Assembly: GCA_950022495.1 (NCBI GenBank)
Contig: CATLLJ010000004.1
Span: 47,730 to 111,729, forward strand
Direction: 5' to 3'
DNA from: an uncultured bacterium
Lineage (GTDB): Bacteria > Cyanobacteriota > Vampirovibrionia > Gastranaerophilales > Gastranaerophilaceae
DNA: 64,000 nucleotides
In this document: piece by piece, positions 28,010 to 37,873 of the stretch
Layout of the letters: every line of letters starts with the position of its first letter
How positions within the stretch are numbered: the stretch's first letter is position 1
Made by a program: the position numbers and the translations under genes
Notes under the pieces: generated by a model
Databases searched by the model: none
What the model was told of the DNA's origin: nothing
What the model saw: the letters and a program-made list of their open reading frames with translations, nothing else

Positions 28010-29492
28010 TGACGGCGAACTGGTAAGACAGCAGAGAAATCTTACTAATTCTCAAAGAAAAAATATCCAAACCACCAGAGAAGGTGTTTTGGTTAATAAT
28101 CTGATTAAGGATAAAGAAGTCAATTTATCTGATACAAAAGATTCATACCTGATTTCTGATAGTGTTGATTTGCCATTAGAACTCTATAAAGATAACAAAA
28201 TTATTGATAAAAAACTTGTGCCGTTAAGTGCAATTGCATTAGGTGTAATGTCAACAGTAGCAATTATTACGGGTTTTGCAAGACAAAGTGCGAAAATAGC
28301 TAAAAATCTTCCGAGTGAAAAATGGCTTCCGCCGGTTACACGTAACGTTCAGTTGAGTAAAGAAATGCACCAACTTGTTTATCAGTATATCCAAAATCCG
28401 AACAAAAAAACTTTACTGGCAGGGCTCGGGGTTTTAACTTTGTCAACCATGGCGTTTATGGGCAAGACGTTTTTTGACGGTTATAAAGATATCTGGGTAA
28501 AGCGTAAAGAAGCAAATATTCAAAAAAATCTTCAGGAGAATTTGATTTCTGTTGAAACGCAGTCATTTTCTGGAAAAATGCAGATTATAAGAAGTATGTT
28601 ATCAAAGCATGCTGCGGATTTTGAAAAATATATCACTCCTGACGGAGAGAAAATTCTGCCGAATTTTGGCAAAAACAAGTATTCAATGCTTACATTTACA
28701 TCAGAATCTAAAAATTCCAATGAAAAAAAATCAAATTTAGGTAATATTTTACTTGGTACATTCACGTTTGCAGGAATTATCGGGTTAGGATTTTTATCTA
28801 TGAGAAACCTTTCAAAAGGTAAGGCTTATTTACAGGAAGCTGCTGAAAATTCTAAAAATTTGATTAAGGAATACATTAAAAAGTCAGGTGAAGCATCAAA
28901 TGAAGTTGATAAGGATTTGTTAGAGCATATGTTCATGGCTATTGATGATGGTTCTGACACTATACGTGCATTTATAAAAGAACAAATTAATTCTGTTAAA
29001 TGGTCGAATTCTAAAGAAAAAGCCGATTATTTAAATAAAATTCTTACCAAGTTAAAAACATCTACAACCAAAGCAAATCCGAATTATGCAGGTGACGGAA
29101 CTCCGCGTCCTGCATTTAACTCGTTTGTAGAGGATTATAGAGCATTTTTCTATAACTGGCTTTTAGATACAAAAAATCCGCAGTTCCAGCAATTATTCTT
29201 TGGTATCACAGGATTAACTGCGGCAAGTTATGGCGGTAAGCTTGCAGGGGATGCGATAAAAGATGTTCAGGTTAAAAAGATTAATGCAGAAACTGAACTT
29301 GAGCTTCAAAAAAGGCTTGTATCTACTGAATTGAGGAATTTCAAGTCAAAAAAAGATGCTGCGATTACGCCGCTTGTGGAAGAATTTTACAAGCAGGTAG
29401 ACAGCGGCAAGCGGTCAAAAGAAGAATTAAAAACAATGGCAGAGAATGTGTTGTTTGAGATTAAGAACGGCCCGCCGTTTGTGTATTCATAA
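27990..29492 (+). CDS. Hypothetical membrane protein, translationally coupled to the previous ORF
   Basis: 20-bp overlap with upstream CDS; hydrophobic segments LVPLSAIALGVMSTVAIITGFA, LLAGLGVLTLSTMAFMG, LLGTFTFAGIIGLGFLSM. Confidence 0.8.
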   Translation: MNVVPFNDGELVRQQRNLTNSQRKNIQTTREGVLVNNLIKDKEVNLSDTKDSYLISDSVDLPLELYKDNKIIDKKLVPLSAIALGVMSTVAIITGFARQSAKIAKNLPSEKWLPPVTRNVQLSKEMHQLVYQYIQNPNKKTLLAGLGVLTLSTMAFMGKTFFDGYKDIWVKRKEANIQKNLQENLISVETQSFSGKMQIIRSMLSKHAADFEKYITPDGEKILPNFGKNKYSMLTFTSESKNSNEKKSNLGNILLGTFTFAGIIGLGFLSMRNLSKGKAYLQEAAENSKNLIKEYIKKSGEASNEVDKDLLEHMFMAIDDGSDTIRAFIKEQINSVKWSNSKEKADYLNKILTKLKTSTTKANPNYAGDGTPRPAFNSFVEDYRAFFYNWLLDTKNPQFQQLFFGITGLTAASYGGKLAGDAIKDVQVKKINAETELELQKRLVSTELRNFKSKKDAAITPLVEEFYKQVDSGKRSKEELKTMAENVLFEIKNGPPFVYS

Positions 29493-29532
29493 AATTCAAA
29501 TTTATATGGAGGAATCTATGATTAGGTAATAT

Positions 29533-29945
29533 TTACATAAACTATGTTAGGGGTAAATATCAAAATGATATTTTCATAAGGGGTTTCAGGGGAAAATCCC
29601 CTGATGACTCGAACCATTCAATCAAGCGTGTTTTTCTTTTTCGGTTCTACTTTTTCTTGCTTGGGTGTTCGCATTAAACGGCGTTGCAGTCAGGGCTCAA
29701 CGCCCTGCCTTTCAGCCTCTGCTCACAATCCGCTTTGCGTCGCAATCAAAAAGAAAAAGTGAACAAAGAGAATATTCTTTTTAAAATAAATACAGTTCCT
29801 TCATTTCTTTCTCTTTTATTGCGAGTAAAAGAGAAAGAAACGCAAGCAAAGAAAGAGAAAAACGCGACCAAATGATACGAGTCATCAGAAACTACGTTTC
29901 CGAACCTTCCTTTGATTTGCATTGCAAATAACATAGTTTATGTAA
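29533..29945. mobile_element. MITE-like 413-bp element with perfect 17-bp terminal inverted repeats
   Basis: TTACATAAACTATGTTA at 29533-29549 and its exact reverse complement TAACATAGTTTATGTAA at 29929-29945; imperfect inverted similarity extends further outward (tatgatt.gg.aa). No transposase inside. Confidence 0.75.
29804..29840. repeat. Perfect 15-bp inverted repeat (hairpin) element, copy 2
   Basis: TTTCTTTCTCTTTTA-TTGCGAG-TAAAAGAGAAAGAAA, reverse complement of 8276-8312 with conserved flanks. Confidence 0.85.
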
Positions 29946-29973
29946 GATTTCCCAAATCATAATAGGAGAAAAT

Positions 29974-30465
29974 ATGATTCAACAACTAACGTTAATATCA
30001 CCAAATAACCAATACCAGAAACAGTACATTTGTAATTCCTGCCAGCTGCCGGCAGCTCAGAGAAATTATTGCGTTTTTGATAAAAATGAAGTCGATTACT
30101 TTGTTAAACAAAAAGAAAATGCACTTCCTTATTTAGCTGATATTCTACAACACTCAAATAATGAAGCTCAAATTACAGAAACTCTCTATATTATGGATAG
30201 AATGATTGATGAAGGAACAAAAGGAATTGATAAATTGTATCCTATCTTTGCAAGGTTTAACCAGACTACATCCCCGAATATTCAAACTTTTCTGGCAGGT
30301 ATCTATAGAAAAATTCAGGTGCCGGATGCCTTTGGACCTCTGGTTAAAATGCTAATCCAGAACTCAATGCAGCCTCATAATCCAAATCAGCCATTCGATC
30401 CGAATGAGGAAATTGGCGGTGCTATTTTAAGTTACCTGTCAGATAGATTTAGAAATTCTAATTAA
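29974..30465 (+). CDS. Hypothetical protein, possibly HEAT-like helical repeats
   Basis: 163-aa ORF with RBS aggagaaaat; ALPYLADILQHSNNEAQITETLYIMDRMIDEG... Confidence 0.65.
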   Translation: MIQQLTLISPNNQYQKQYICNSCQLPAAQRNYCVFDKNEVDYFVKQKENALPYLADILQHSNNEAQITETLYIMDRMIDEGTKGIDKLYPIFARFNQTTSPNIQTFLAGIYRKIQVPDAFGPLVKMLIQNSMQPHNPNQPFDPNEEIGGAILSYLSDRFRNSN

Positions 30466-30469
30466 AGAA

Positions 30470-31159
30470 TTAGTAGTTAATTTTCCAGCCGTCTCTAACC
30501 ACTCTTTCAAAACAGCCGGCAGAAGATGATACTCCGCAATTATCAGCACCACTTTCATCAAAATCTACAAGGGTTCCATCGGTTTTAACTTCTAAATAAA
30601 AAACGTCATATCCGGTAATATTAGGCTTTTCCGGACCATTGATATCTATATTAAAGGTAACATTTGGTTGTCCATTTTTTATTCTGTAATTCTGGCAGAT
30701 AGTTGCTCCGCTTGTATTCTGAATACAATATTGACCGGCAAGACTACCGGCATTTCCTCCTGTAAGGTTTGTATATGCATCAGCATCATCAGGTTTTTTG
30801 TTAGAACCTACACTTACACATAGTTTTGCTCTAGCTGCATCTGTATTTGCGGATAAAACATTACAATTTTCTTTTACTGTTTTAAAGTAATTTCGTAAGA
30901 AGTAGCAGGCACCTTTTGGATTTGCAGGATCTGTACAATTGCTTGAAACACCTGCTGTTGTTTGATAAAAACTGTCAGCTTGTTCATCTGTCATTATTGC
31001 CCTTGTTGCATCAGTTATTTGAGAATATGTTTGCTTAAGTTTAGCTACATAAACTTTTTTTCTGTAATTTTTCATTACTGCAGGTACTGTTAGAACTGAA
31101 ATAACTCCAACAATTGCTAATGTAACCAAAACCTCTGATAGTGTAAAACCCTTTTTCAT
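30470..31159 (-). CDS. Type IV pilin-like/pseudopilin protein
   Basis: Prepilin motif MKKGFTLSEVLVTLAIVGVISVLTVPAVMKNY (start 31159); paralog at 60208. Confidence 0.9.
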   Translation of the reverse strand: MKKGFTLSEVLVTLAIVGVISVLTVPAVMKNYRKKVYVAKLKQTYSQITDATRAIMTDEQADSFYQTTAGVSSNCTDPANPKGACYFLRNYFKTVKENCNVLSANTDAARAKLCVSVGSNKKPDDADAYTNLTGGNAGSLAGQYCIQNTSGATICQNYRIKNGQPNVTFNIDINGPEKPNITGYDVFYLEVKTDGTLVDFDESGADNCGVSSSAGCFERVVRDGWKINY

Positions 31160-31236
31160 AATCTCAATGCCCCGTGATACGTATTTATATATCAATTATA
31201 CAACTTTTTTGAGAGGTTTTCAAGTCTAAAAGATAA

Positions 31237-31266
31237 AAGGCAGAATGATGTATATCATTCTGCCTT
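31237..31266. terminator. Hairpin terminator between minus-strand genes
   Basis: aaggcagaatgatgtatatcattctgcctt. Confidence 0.75.
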
Positions 31267-31286
31267 AGTTTTTATTTGTTTATCAA

Positions 31287-32966
31287 TTAAACTGAAGCTA
31301 ATTCTTTGCTTCTTTCTAATTGTAAAGTAACTGTTGTGATATCACAAACAGAGCTTGGTCCGAAGTACTGAACAGCACCCGGGAATAAGTATCTGTCATT
31401 CATAGCCCAATCTTCTCTGTTGTCTTGAAGTTGTTTGAATACAGGACCATCAAGTCTAACAAGAGCTTTTTGGATAACAGGTTTCATTTCACCGTGGCGT
31501 TTTTCCATGTTCATCATCATAGTAAGAGGAACACCGCCTGCAATCCATTGGTCAGCAGGTTGAGTTAAGTTTCTTACAGATGATAAGTAACCTGTTAAAC
31601 CGAAGTTAATCAATGCAAATGCATTGAAACCAAGTGAATAGCAGTAGTCAGCATCAAAGTTTGAAGGGAATGCACAACGACCTTCATATCCGAAGAAGTG
31701 TGATTGTGCTGAGAATTTACCGCTGAATTGACCTGCAGATTTCATTTCATCTAATCTTGAAGAAATCATTTCGATTAATAATTTTTCTGTTTCAATTTTA
31801 GAAACTTGAACGTTACCGTGCGGGTCTCTGTCTGCCAATAATTGAGTTTTGATAAGTGCCGGTAATGAAGCGTATACCTTAGCATTTTCAGAAGAAAGTT
31901 TGCTTTCTACAATGCTGAATTTTTCTGAAGCAGAAGCACTTGTGAAAGATGAATCTGATTCTAATGAAGCCATAATGTCATTCAAGTTAGAAATCATTGA
32001 ACCCATTTCAGGAATGAATTCGATTAAACCTTCAGGAATTACTGCAATACCGAAGTTTTTACCGCTGTTAGAACGTCTTACAATAATATCAACCATGTAA
32101 TCAATGATTGAAGATAAAGACATTTTCTTAGCTTCAACTTCTTCAGAAATTAAAGTTACGTTTGGCTGAGTTTGTAAAGCAGCTTCTAAAGCTACGTGAG
32201 AAGCACTTCTTCCCATAATTTTGATAAAGTGCCAGTATTTTTTAGCAGAGTTAGCGTCACGTTGAATGTTACCGATAAGTTCTGCATAAGTTTTTGTAGC
32301 TGTATCAAAACCGAAAGAAATTTCGATTTGTTCATTTTTCAAGTCGCCGTCAATTGTTTTAGGACATCCGATAACTTGAATGCCTGTATTGTTTTTAACA
32401 AACCATTCAGCTAACAATGCAGCGTTTGTATTTGAATCGTCACCGCCGATGATTACAACTGCAGAGATGTTCAATTTTTTGCAAACTTCAAGAGAAGATT
32501 TGAATTGTTCTTCTGTTTCCAGTTTAGTTCTTCCTGAACCGATAATATCGAAACCGCCGGTGTTTCTGTAATCGTTAATGAATTCATCAGTGAATTCTAC
32601 ATATTTGCCTTCAATAATACCTGAAGGACCGCCTAAGAAACCGTATAATTTGTTTGAAGAATTAGCATTTTTCAATGCATCATATAAACCTGCGATAACA
32701 TTGTGTCCGCCAGGAGCTTGACCGCCTGATAGGATAACACCAACATTTCTTACTTCAGATGAATTTGAAGAAGATGATGAATTAAATGTTACGGTTGGTT
32801 TGCCGTAAGTGTTTTCAAATAAAGCTTGGATTTGCTCTTGATCTCTAACTGATTGAGTTGCAGAGCCTTCAACCAATTCCAGTGAGTTTACACCGTTTTG
32901 TAAACTTGAAGGAAGTTTTGGCTGGTACTGTAATCTTTCAATTTGTAATGGTGAAAGTTTTTTCAT
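31287..32966 (-). CDS. pfp: Diphosphate--fructose-6-phosphate 1-phosphotransferase (long PFP type)
   Basis: [70 protein letters not shown]. Confidence 0.95.
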   Translation of the reverse strand: MKKLSPLQIERLQYQPKLPSSLQNGVNSLELVEGSATQSVRDQEQIQALFENTYGKPTVTFNSSSSSNSSEVRNVGVILSGGQAPGGHNVIAGLYDALKNANSSNKLYGFLGGPSGIIEGKYVEFTDEFINDYRNTGGFDIIGSGRTKLETEEQFKSSLEVCKKLNISAVVIIGGDDSNTNAALLAEWFVKNNTGIQVIGCPKTIDGDLKNEQIEISFGFDTATKTYAELIGNIQRDANSAKKYWHFIKIMGRSASHVALEAALQTQPNVTLISEEVEAKKMSLSSIIDYMVDIIVRRSNSGKNFGIAVIPEGLIEFIPEMGSMISNLNDIMASLESDSSFTSASASEKFSIVESKLSSENAKVYASLPALIKTQLLADRDPHGNVQVSKIETEKLLIEMISSRLDEMKSAGQFSGKFSAQSHFFGYEGRCAFPSNFDADYCYSLGFNAFALINFGLTGYLSSVRNLTQPADQWIAGGVPLTMMMNMEKRHGEMKPVIQKALVRLDGPVFKQLQDNREDWAMNDRYLFPGAVQYFGPSSVCDITTVTLQLERSKELASV

Positions 32967-33043
32967 TTATTTAGTTCCTTTCCTTTTGTAACCCTTTTAC
33001 ATGCTACATTCTACTATAAAAATAAGAACAATAGTACATTTAT

Positions 33044-33080
33044 AAAAAAAGAAGCTGTTCTTGAACAGCTTCTTTTTTTT
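33044..33080. terminator. Terminator after metG
   Basis: aaaaaagaagctgttcttgaacagcttctttttttt. Confidence 0.8.
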
Positions 33081-33097
33081 GAAATTTAATTTTATTT

Positions 33098-34675
33098 TTA
33101 AGCTTTTGCTTTTGACTTGTCTGCTAATTCGCTGTCAACTCTTAAAAATACAGGATGAATATCTTCTTTTGAAATCAATTTACCTGTTTTTAGATTTGAT
33201 GTTGTTACATTTTCTAACTTAGTAGATAAATCGTAAGACAATTGTTTTGCCATATCTTCAGCAATATTAGGACAATAAGGGTAAATCAATGAAGATACAA
33301 CGCACATAACTTCAAGTACAGTTGCAAGAACCTGTCCGCATTCTGTCATTTTTTCTTCTTTTGCAAGTGTCCAAGGTGCATTGTCTGTTACAAATTTGTT
33401 TGTAGCATCGACAAGTGAAATAATTTCTTGTGCAGCTTCTTGAATTTCAAAATGATTGAAGTGGTTTTCTACAATTTTCACTGTTCCTAAAGCTGTTCTT
33501 AGTAAACTTTCAGCTTCTTTTGAACGGTTAGTTAAGAATTCTTCTTTAATTTCACCGTCAAAGTATTTTACAAGCATTGATAAACTTCTGTTTAACAGAT
33601 TGCCCATGCTGTTTGCAAGGTGAGCATTAACTTTTTCTTTGAAATCTTGATCTGAATAGTTTCCGTCACGTCCGCATGGTGCTGATGTTGCCATGTAATA
33701 TCTGAACGCATCAGGATGAGCAAGTTCAAAATTTTCAAGAACAGATGTTGGAGATACAACGTTGCCTAAAGATTTTGACATTTTTGTTTCATCAATTGTA
33801 ATCCAGCCGTGAGCAAAAATATGTTTTGGTAATGGTAATTCTAATGCCATCAAAATTCCAATCCAGTAAATGCTGTGGAATTTCAAAATATCTTTCCCGA
33901 TAACATGAACATCAACCGGCCATAATTGTTTAAACTGTTCAGAAGGATTTTCTGTATCGTAACCGATTGCGGTGATGTAGTTTGAAAGTGCGTCAATCCA
34001 AACATAGATTGATTGTTCAGGGTCGTCTAATACGTCAATACCCCAGCCTACATTTGCTTTATTACGTGAAACAGAAATATCTTGAATATCTTCCAGCTGG
34101 TTCAGAACTTCGTTTGCTCTGAAACTTGGTACGATAAATTCAGGGTTTTCTTTGATATGTTTAATAATTGCATCTTTATATGCTGATAATTTGAAGAAAT
34201 AGTTTTCTTCTTTTACAATTTCCGGTTTTTTCAAATGGTCAGGGCAAAGTCCGTCCTCGGTTAAATCTTTTGGATTTAAGAAGCATTCACAGCCTGAGCA
34301 GTACAAGCCTTCGTATTCGTGTTTATAAATGTCGCCTTTTTCAACAAGTTTTTTAAATATTTTTTGAACAACTTTTTCGTGGTCTTCATCAGTTGTACGG
34401 ATAAATCTGTTGTATTTAACATCAAGTGCAGCCCACGCATCTTTGAATTTTTGAGCATTTTCGTCACATAATTCTTTTGGAGTTTTGCCTTGAGCAGCTG
34501 ATGTTTTTTGAATTTTAACACCGTGTTCGTCGGTTCCTGTTAGAAAAAACATATTATCGGTTCTTTGAGAATAATGTCTTGCGATAATATCTGTAAGAAT
34601 TTTTTCATAAGCGTGTCCGATATGCGGAGCTCCGTTAACATAATCAATTGCGGTTGTTAAATAATATTTATCCAT
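33098..34675 (-). CDS. metG: Methionyl-tRNA synthetase
   Basis: YYLTTAIDYVNGAPHIGHAYEKILTDIIAR; TKMSKSLGNVV; zinc knuckle CSGCECFLNPKDL. Confidence 0.97.
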   Translation of the reverse strand: MDKYYLTTAIDYVNGAPHIGHAYEKILTDIIARHYSQRTDNMFFLTGTDEHGVKIQKTSAAQGKTPKELCDENAQKFKDAWAALDVKYNRFIRTTDEDHEKVVQKIFKKLVEKGDIYKHEYEGLYCSGCECFLNPKDLTEDGLCPDHLKKPEIVKEENYFFKLSAYKDAIIKHIKENPEFIVPSFRANEVLNQLEDIQDISVSRNKANVGWGIDVLDDPEQSIYVWIDALSNYITAIGYDTENPSEQFKQLWPVDVHVIGKDILKFHSIYWIGILMALELPLPKHIFAHGWITIDETKMSKSLGNVVSPTSVLENFELAHPDAFRYYMATSAPCGRDGNYSDQDFKEKVNAHLANSMGNLLNRSLSMLVKYFDGEIKEEFLTNRSKEAESLLRTALGTVKIVENHFNHFEIQEAAQEIISLVDATNKFVTDNAPWTLAKEEKMTECGQVLATVLEVMCVVSSLIYPYCPNIAEDMAKQLSYDLSTKLENVTTSNLKTGKLISKEDIHPVFLRVDSELADKSKAKA

Positions 34676-34807
34676 TTAATTTTCCCTCTTAAATTTACTA
34701 TTTATAATAAAATCCTATCATAAAGTTATAATTTTTGATATATAACGCAATTTTTGAATATAAAAATACTTTATATATAAGTAGGTTGAAAATAAAGGAA
34801 AAGTATT

Positions 34808-35293
34808 ATGTTTGGAAATTGGGTAAATTCTCTGGATAGTCTTGCTGCCGGCGGCGTAATTGATTTTGACGCTCCTTCATATTTGTTAGACCAGCCGGCT
34901 AGATACGTTGGTCATCCAAAATTTTCAGAATTACCTATGACAGAGTTATCTTTGCTTCCTGAAGGCGTAAAGTTGAAAGATTTGCCCCGTGTGGATGAAT
35001 TTAACAACTCTAATAAAAATCTCGTAACAAATCTAAGCTGGAAAAAACGAGTTTTCGGTCTATTAGCCGGAGCAGGTGCAATTGCTCTTGCAGTTTTAGG
35101 ATTTAAAAAGTTTGGTCTGGGAAAACTTTTCGGAAAAGGTAAAAAAGTTGTAAAAAAAGCCAAACCGAAACCATCGGGTAAAAAAGCTAAAAATATTACA
35201 TCAGGATTGAAAAATTTTGGCAAAAAAGTTTGGAGTTATATTAAGACTCCGTTTACGTGGATTGGCGGTAAATTTAAAAAGAAAACCCCGTAA
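34808..35293 (+). CDS. Hypothetical membrane protein with strongly cationic C-terminus
   Basis: TM VFGLLAGAGAIALAVLGF then KKFGLGKLFGKGKKVVKKAKPKPSGKKAKN...KFKKKTP. Confidence 0.7.
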   Translation: MFGNWVNSLDSLAAGGVIDFDAPSYLLDQPARYVGHPKFSELPMTELSLLPEGVKLKDLPRVDEFNNSNKNLVTNLSWKKRVFGLLAGAGAIALAVLGFKKFGLGKLFGKGKKVVKKAKPKPSGKKAKNITSGLKNFGKKVWSYIKTPFTWIGGKFKKKTP

Positions 35294-35307
35294 TTTTTAT
35301 AAACTAA

Positions 35308-35332
35308 AAGGTCAGGTATATTACCTGACCTT
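35308..35332. terminator. Terminator
   Basis: aaggtcaggtatattacctgacctt between convergent genes. Confidence 0.75.
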
Positions 35333-35356
35333 GTTATTTTTAAATTTTAATTATTA

Positions 35357-36016
35357 TTAGTCATTAATTACTTCTAAAAGTCTTTCCCATACTTCATCAA
35401 TTGAACCGTCGGCATTGATTGTTCTTAAAACTCCTCTTGTTTTGTAATAATCAATCAGTGGAGCAGTTTCGCGGAAATATGTTTCAAAACGTGCGTGTGC
35501 GGTTTCTTCGTTGTCGTCTTTTCTTTGAACCAATACAGTTCCGCATTTGTCGCAAACTCCTTCAACTTTTGTAGGTTTTGTTTTTAAGTTATATATTTCT
35601 CCGCAAATCGGGCATGAGCGGCGATTTACAATTCTGGAAACTAAAACACTTTCATCAATATCAAAATAAATTGCTCTAAAACTTGTTTTGATATCGCCGT
35701 TTATATCAGAATTTATTTGTTCAAGCATGTCTGCCTGCTCAATGCTTCTAGGATATCCGTCAAGAATATAGCCTTCATTACAATCATCTTCTGATAATCT
35801 ATCTTTGATAATTGAGCCGACTAAATCCACAGGAACAAGATTACCTTTGTCAATAAAAGATTTTGCAATTTTACCGTTAGGAGTTTCTTTTGCAATTTCT
35901 GCTCTTAGTAATGAACCGGTATCAACATGCGGAAAACCTAAGTATTCTGCTAATTTTGATGTTTGAGTTCCTTTGCCGCAAGCCGGAGGTCCTAAGAAAA
36001 TAAGTTCTTTTTTCAT
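35357..36016 (-). CDS. adk: Adenylate kinase (zinc-LID type)
   Basis: MKKELIFLGPPACGKGTQTSKLAEYLGFPHVDTGSLLR (start 36016); CPICGEIYN...CDKCG LID. Confidence 0.96.
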   Translation of the reverse strand: MKKELIFLGPPACGKGTQTSKLAEYLGFPHVDTGSLLRAEIAKETPNGKIAKSFIDKGNLVPVDLVGSIIKDRLSEDDCNEGYILDGYPRSIEQADMLEQINSDINGDIKTSFRAIYFDIDESVLVSRIVNRRSCPICGEIYNLKTKPTKVEGVCDKCGTVLVQRKDDNEETAHARFETYFRETAPLIDYYKTRGVLRTINADGSIDEVWERLLEVIND

Positions 36017-36175
36017 GATGTCACTCTTTTCTATATTAATATAACTTTTTTGATTTTTAACAATACCCATATTATTATCTTCTTCTCTACTCTTAATCCA
36101 ATTAACAGAACAATTGTACACCAAGCCCAATTTTAATTCAACAAAAATAGTAAATAATCAACATAAAGCAATACA

Positions 36176-36205
36176 GAGCAGTTGGGGGAGATGCTCCAAC
36201 TGCTC
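36176..36205. terminator. Hairpin
   Basis: gagcagttgggggagatgctccaactgctc. Confidence 0.55.
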
Positions 36206-36238
36206 GTCTGATAACATATATTATTGTATAAAATAAGC

Positions 36239-36351
36239 TGGATTACTTCTGCGGTAAATGTAAAAGTAATTTAATACTCACGTTTGATTTTCCCCTCACA
36301 ATGACGTAAATATGTATTGTCATTGCGAGGGCTTTAGCCCGTGGCAATCCA
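36239..36351. repeat. Dispersed repeat family R1, copy D
   Basis: TGGATTACTTCTGCGGTAAATGTAAAAGTAATTTAATACTCACGTTTGATTTTCCCC...GTCATTGCGAGGGCTTTAGCCCGTGGCAATCCA. Confidence 0.85.
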
Positions 36352-36369
36352 TTAAAATCAAAGTTGAAT

Positions 36370-36642
36370 TTACTCGTCCATTAAAACAAAATCTTCACCA
36401 AGTTCTTCTTCAAGCATTTTTGCAAATTCAGAGAACTTTATACCAAGAGCTTCAGACATTCTCCAAGCAGTAATAAGATGAATACTATATAGACCACGTT
36501 CAATTTTACTAACATTGCTTTTGTCAAAGTCATATTCCATTGCAAGTTTGTTAATAGATAAACTAAGTTTTGTTGTACGATTTTTACGTATTACATTACC
36601 AACTGCTTTTTTGAATTGTAAACTTTTATCTCTATTTTGCAT
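36370..36642 (-). CDS. XRE-family HTH regulator
   Basis: IRKNRTTKLSLSINKLAMEYDFDKSNVSKIERGLYSIHLITAWRMSEAL. Confidence 0.88.
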   Translation of the reverse strand: MQNRDKSLQFKKAVGNVIRKNRTTKLSLSINKLAMEYDFDKSNVSKIERGLYSIHLITAWRMSEALGIKFSEFAKMLEEELGEDFVLMDE

Positions 36643-36702
36643 TTAATAATCGTAGTTGTTATATTATATGTAAGTGTGGCTTATAGACCAACAAAATGAT
36701 AT

Positions 36703-36963
36703 CTAAAATTCAAAGAAGGTTTTAGGATGAACATTTAAAGCTTTTGCGATATCTATCAATGTACTTGTCGGCAGATTTGATTCGCCTCGTTCAATCATTC
36801 CAATGTAGTTGCGGCTTTTTTCAACAAGTTCAGCAAGCTTTTTTTGCGACAAATTTTTGGATTTTCTCACATCGCTAATATTTTTACCAATAATAAACAA
36901 TTTCATATTTTTGTTCATATTTGTACCTAGAGTGTTTAAAAGATTATTTATTGTAATCTTCAA
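36703..36963 (-). CDS. XRE-family HTH regulator
   Basis: ISDVRKSKNLSQKKLAELVEKSRNYIGMIERGESNLPTSTLIDIAKAL; start may be at internal Met. Confidence 0.9.
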   Translation of the reverse strand: MKITINNLLNTLGTNMNKNMKLFIIGKNISDVRKSKNLSQKKLAELVEKSRNYIGMIERGESNLPTSTLIDIAKALNVHPKTFFEF

Positions 36964-37273
36964 AAGATCTCATAATTTTGTATAATAATTGCTTTTTGTT
37001 TATGGAGTATTTACTGTACATTTCTTGTATTTTTTTATCAAGTAATTTTTCATTACTTAAATGTTCATATTCAAATAGTTCATTTGGTTCAATTTCTGCA
37101 CCTTTGATAATGCTGTAAAGTGCTTTTAAAGAAGGTGTTACTTTACCGGTTTCTATTTTACTATAGTTAGATGTATCAATATTGGCTTTTTCGCATAAAT
37201 TCTCTTGAGTATAACCTTTTCCTTTTCGTATCTCTTTGAGTCTTAAGCCAAAATTTTTCTTGTTAAAATCCAT
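36944..37273 (-). CDS. XRE-family HTH regulator
   Basis: LKEIRKGKGYTQENLCEKANIDTSNYSKIETGKVTPSLKALYSIIKG. Confidence 0.9.
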   Translation of the reverse strand: MDFNKKNFGLRLKEIRKGKGYTQENLCEKANIDTSNYSKIETGKVTPSLKALYSIIKGAEIEPNELFEYEHLSNEKLLDKKIQEMYSKYSINKKQLLYKIMRSFEDYNK

Positions 37274-37409
37274 ATCTATATTTTACCTATATGCAGGTTT
37301 CTACTTAATAGCAGACTTGCCTATTTTTATGTTAAAATTTGGTTATTTTGTGTTAAAAAATTGCAAATAAATAAAGTTTTATTTTAATTTATTGGCAATT
37401 TGACAAATT

Positions 37410-37742
37410 TTATTCGTTTATTTTTTTTAAGATTTCAAGCACATTTGTTTTTAGTTTTGTTGAAAGAGGCTTTATATATTCCTGTATTTCAATATCAATA
37501 GCTTCTTTTGAGTTATTACTAAATTTAAGAAAACTCAAAAATTCATTAGGCTCAATATTCAAAGTTTCAACAAGTGTACAGAAAGTTGTGAACGATGGGT
37601 AATTTTTGCCATTTTCAATATTGCTTAAGTTACTTTGGTCAATATCAAGTTGTGCACTTAATTCTTCTTGTGTGAGCCCCAACTCATCTCGTTTATTTTT
37701 GACAATTAGACCTATTAATTTTTTACATTTTATATCATCCAT
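37410..37742 (-). CDS. XRE-family HTH regulator
   Basis: VKNKRDELGLTQEELSAQLDIDQSNLSNIENGKNYPSFTTFCTLVETL. Confidence 0.9.
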   Translation of the reverse strand: MDDIKCKKLIGLIVKNKRDELGLTQEELSAQLDIDQSNLSNIENGKNYPSFTTFCTLVETLNIEPNEFLSFLKFSNNSKEAIDIEIQEYIKPLSTKLKTNVLEILKKINE

Positions 37743-37873
37743 TCTTATAAGTTTATACTTGTTTATTAAAGAAGTTAATTGTGAATTCGCATAATTTGCA
37801 TAAAATATGTTTGTAATGTATATTTATTGTATAGTATGCAAAATTTTTGAATATAAATTAGCAAAGGAGAAAA

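Noticed and set aside
29684-29934. ORFs 29684-29875 (+) and 29746-29934 (-)
   Set aside because: Inside the MITE-like element and generated by the AAAGAGAAAGAAA hairpin.
31287-32966. PFP as an anomalous gene
   Set aside because: Pyrophosphate-dependent PFK of the long type is a known family in anaerobes; useful annotation but not novel.
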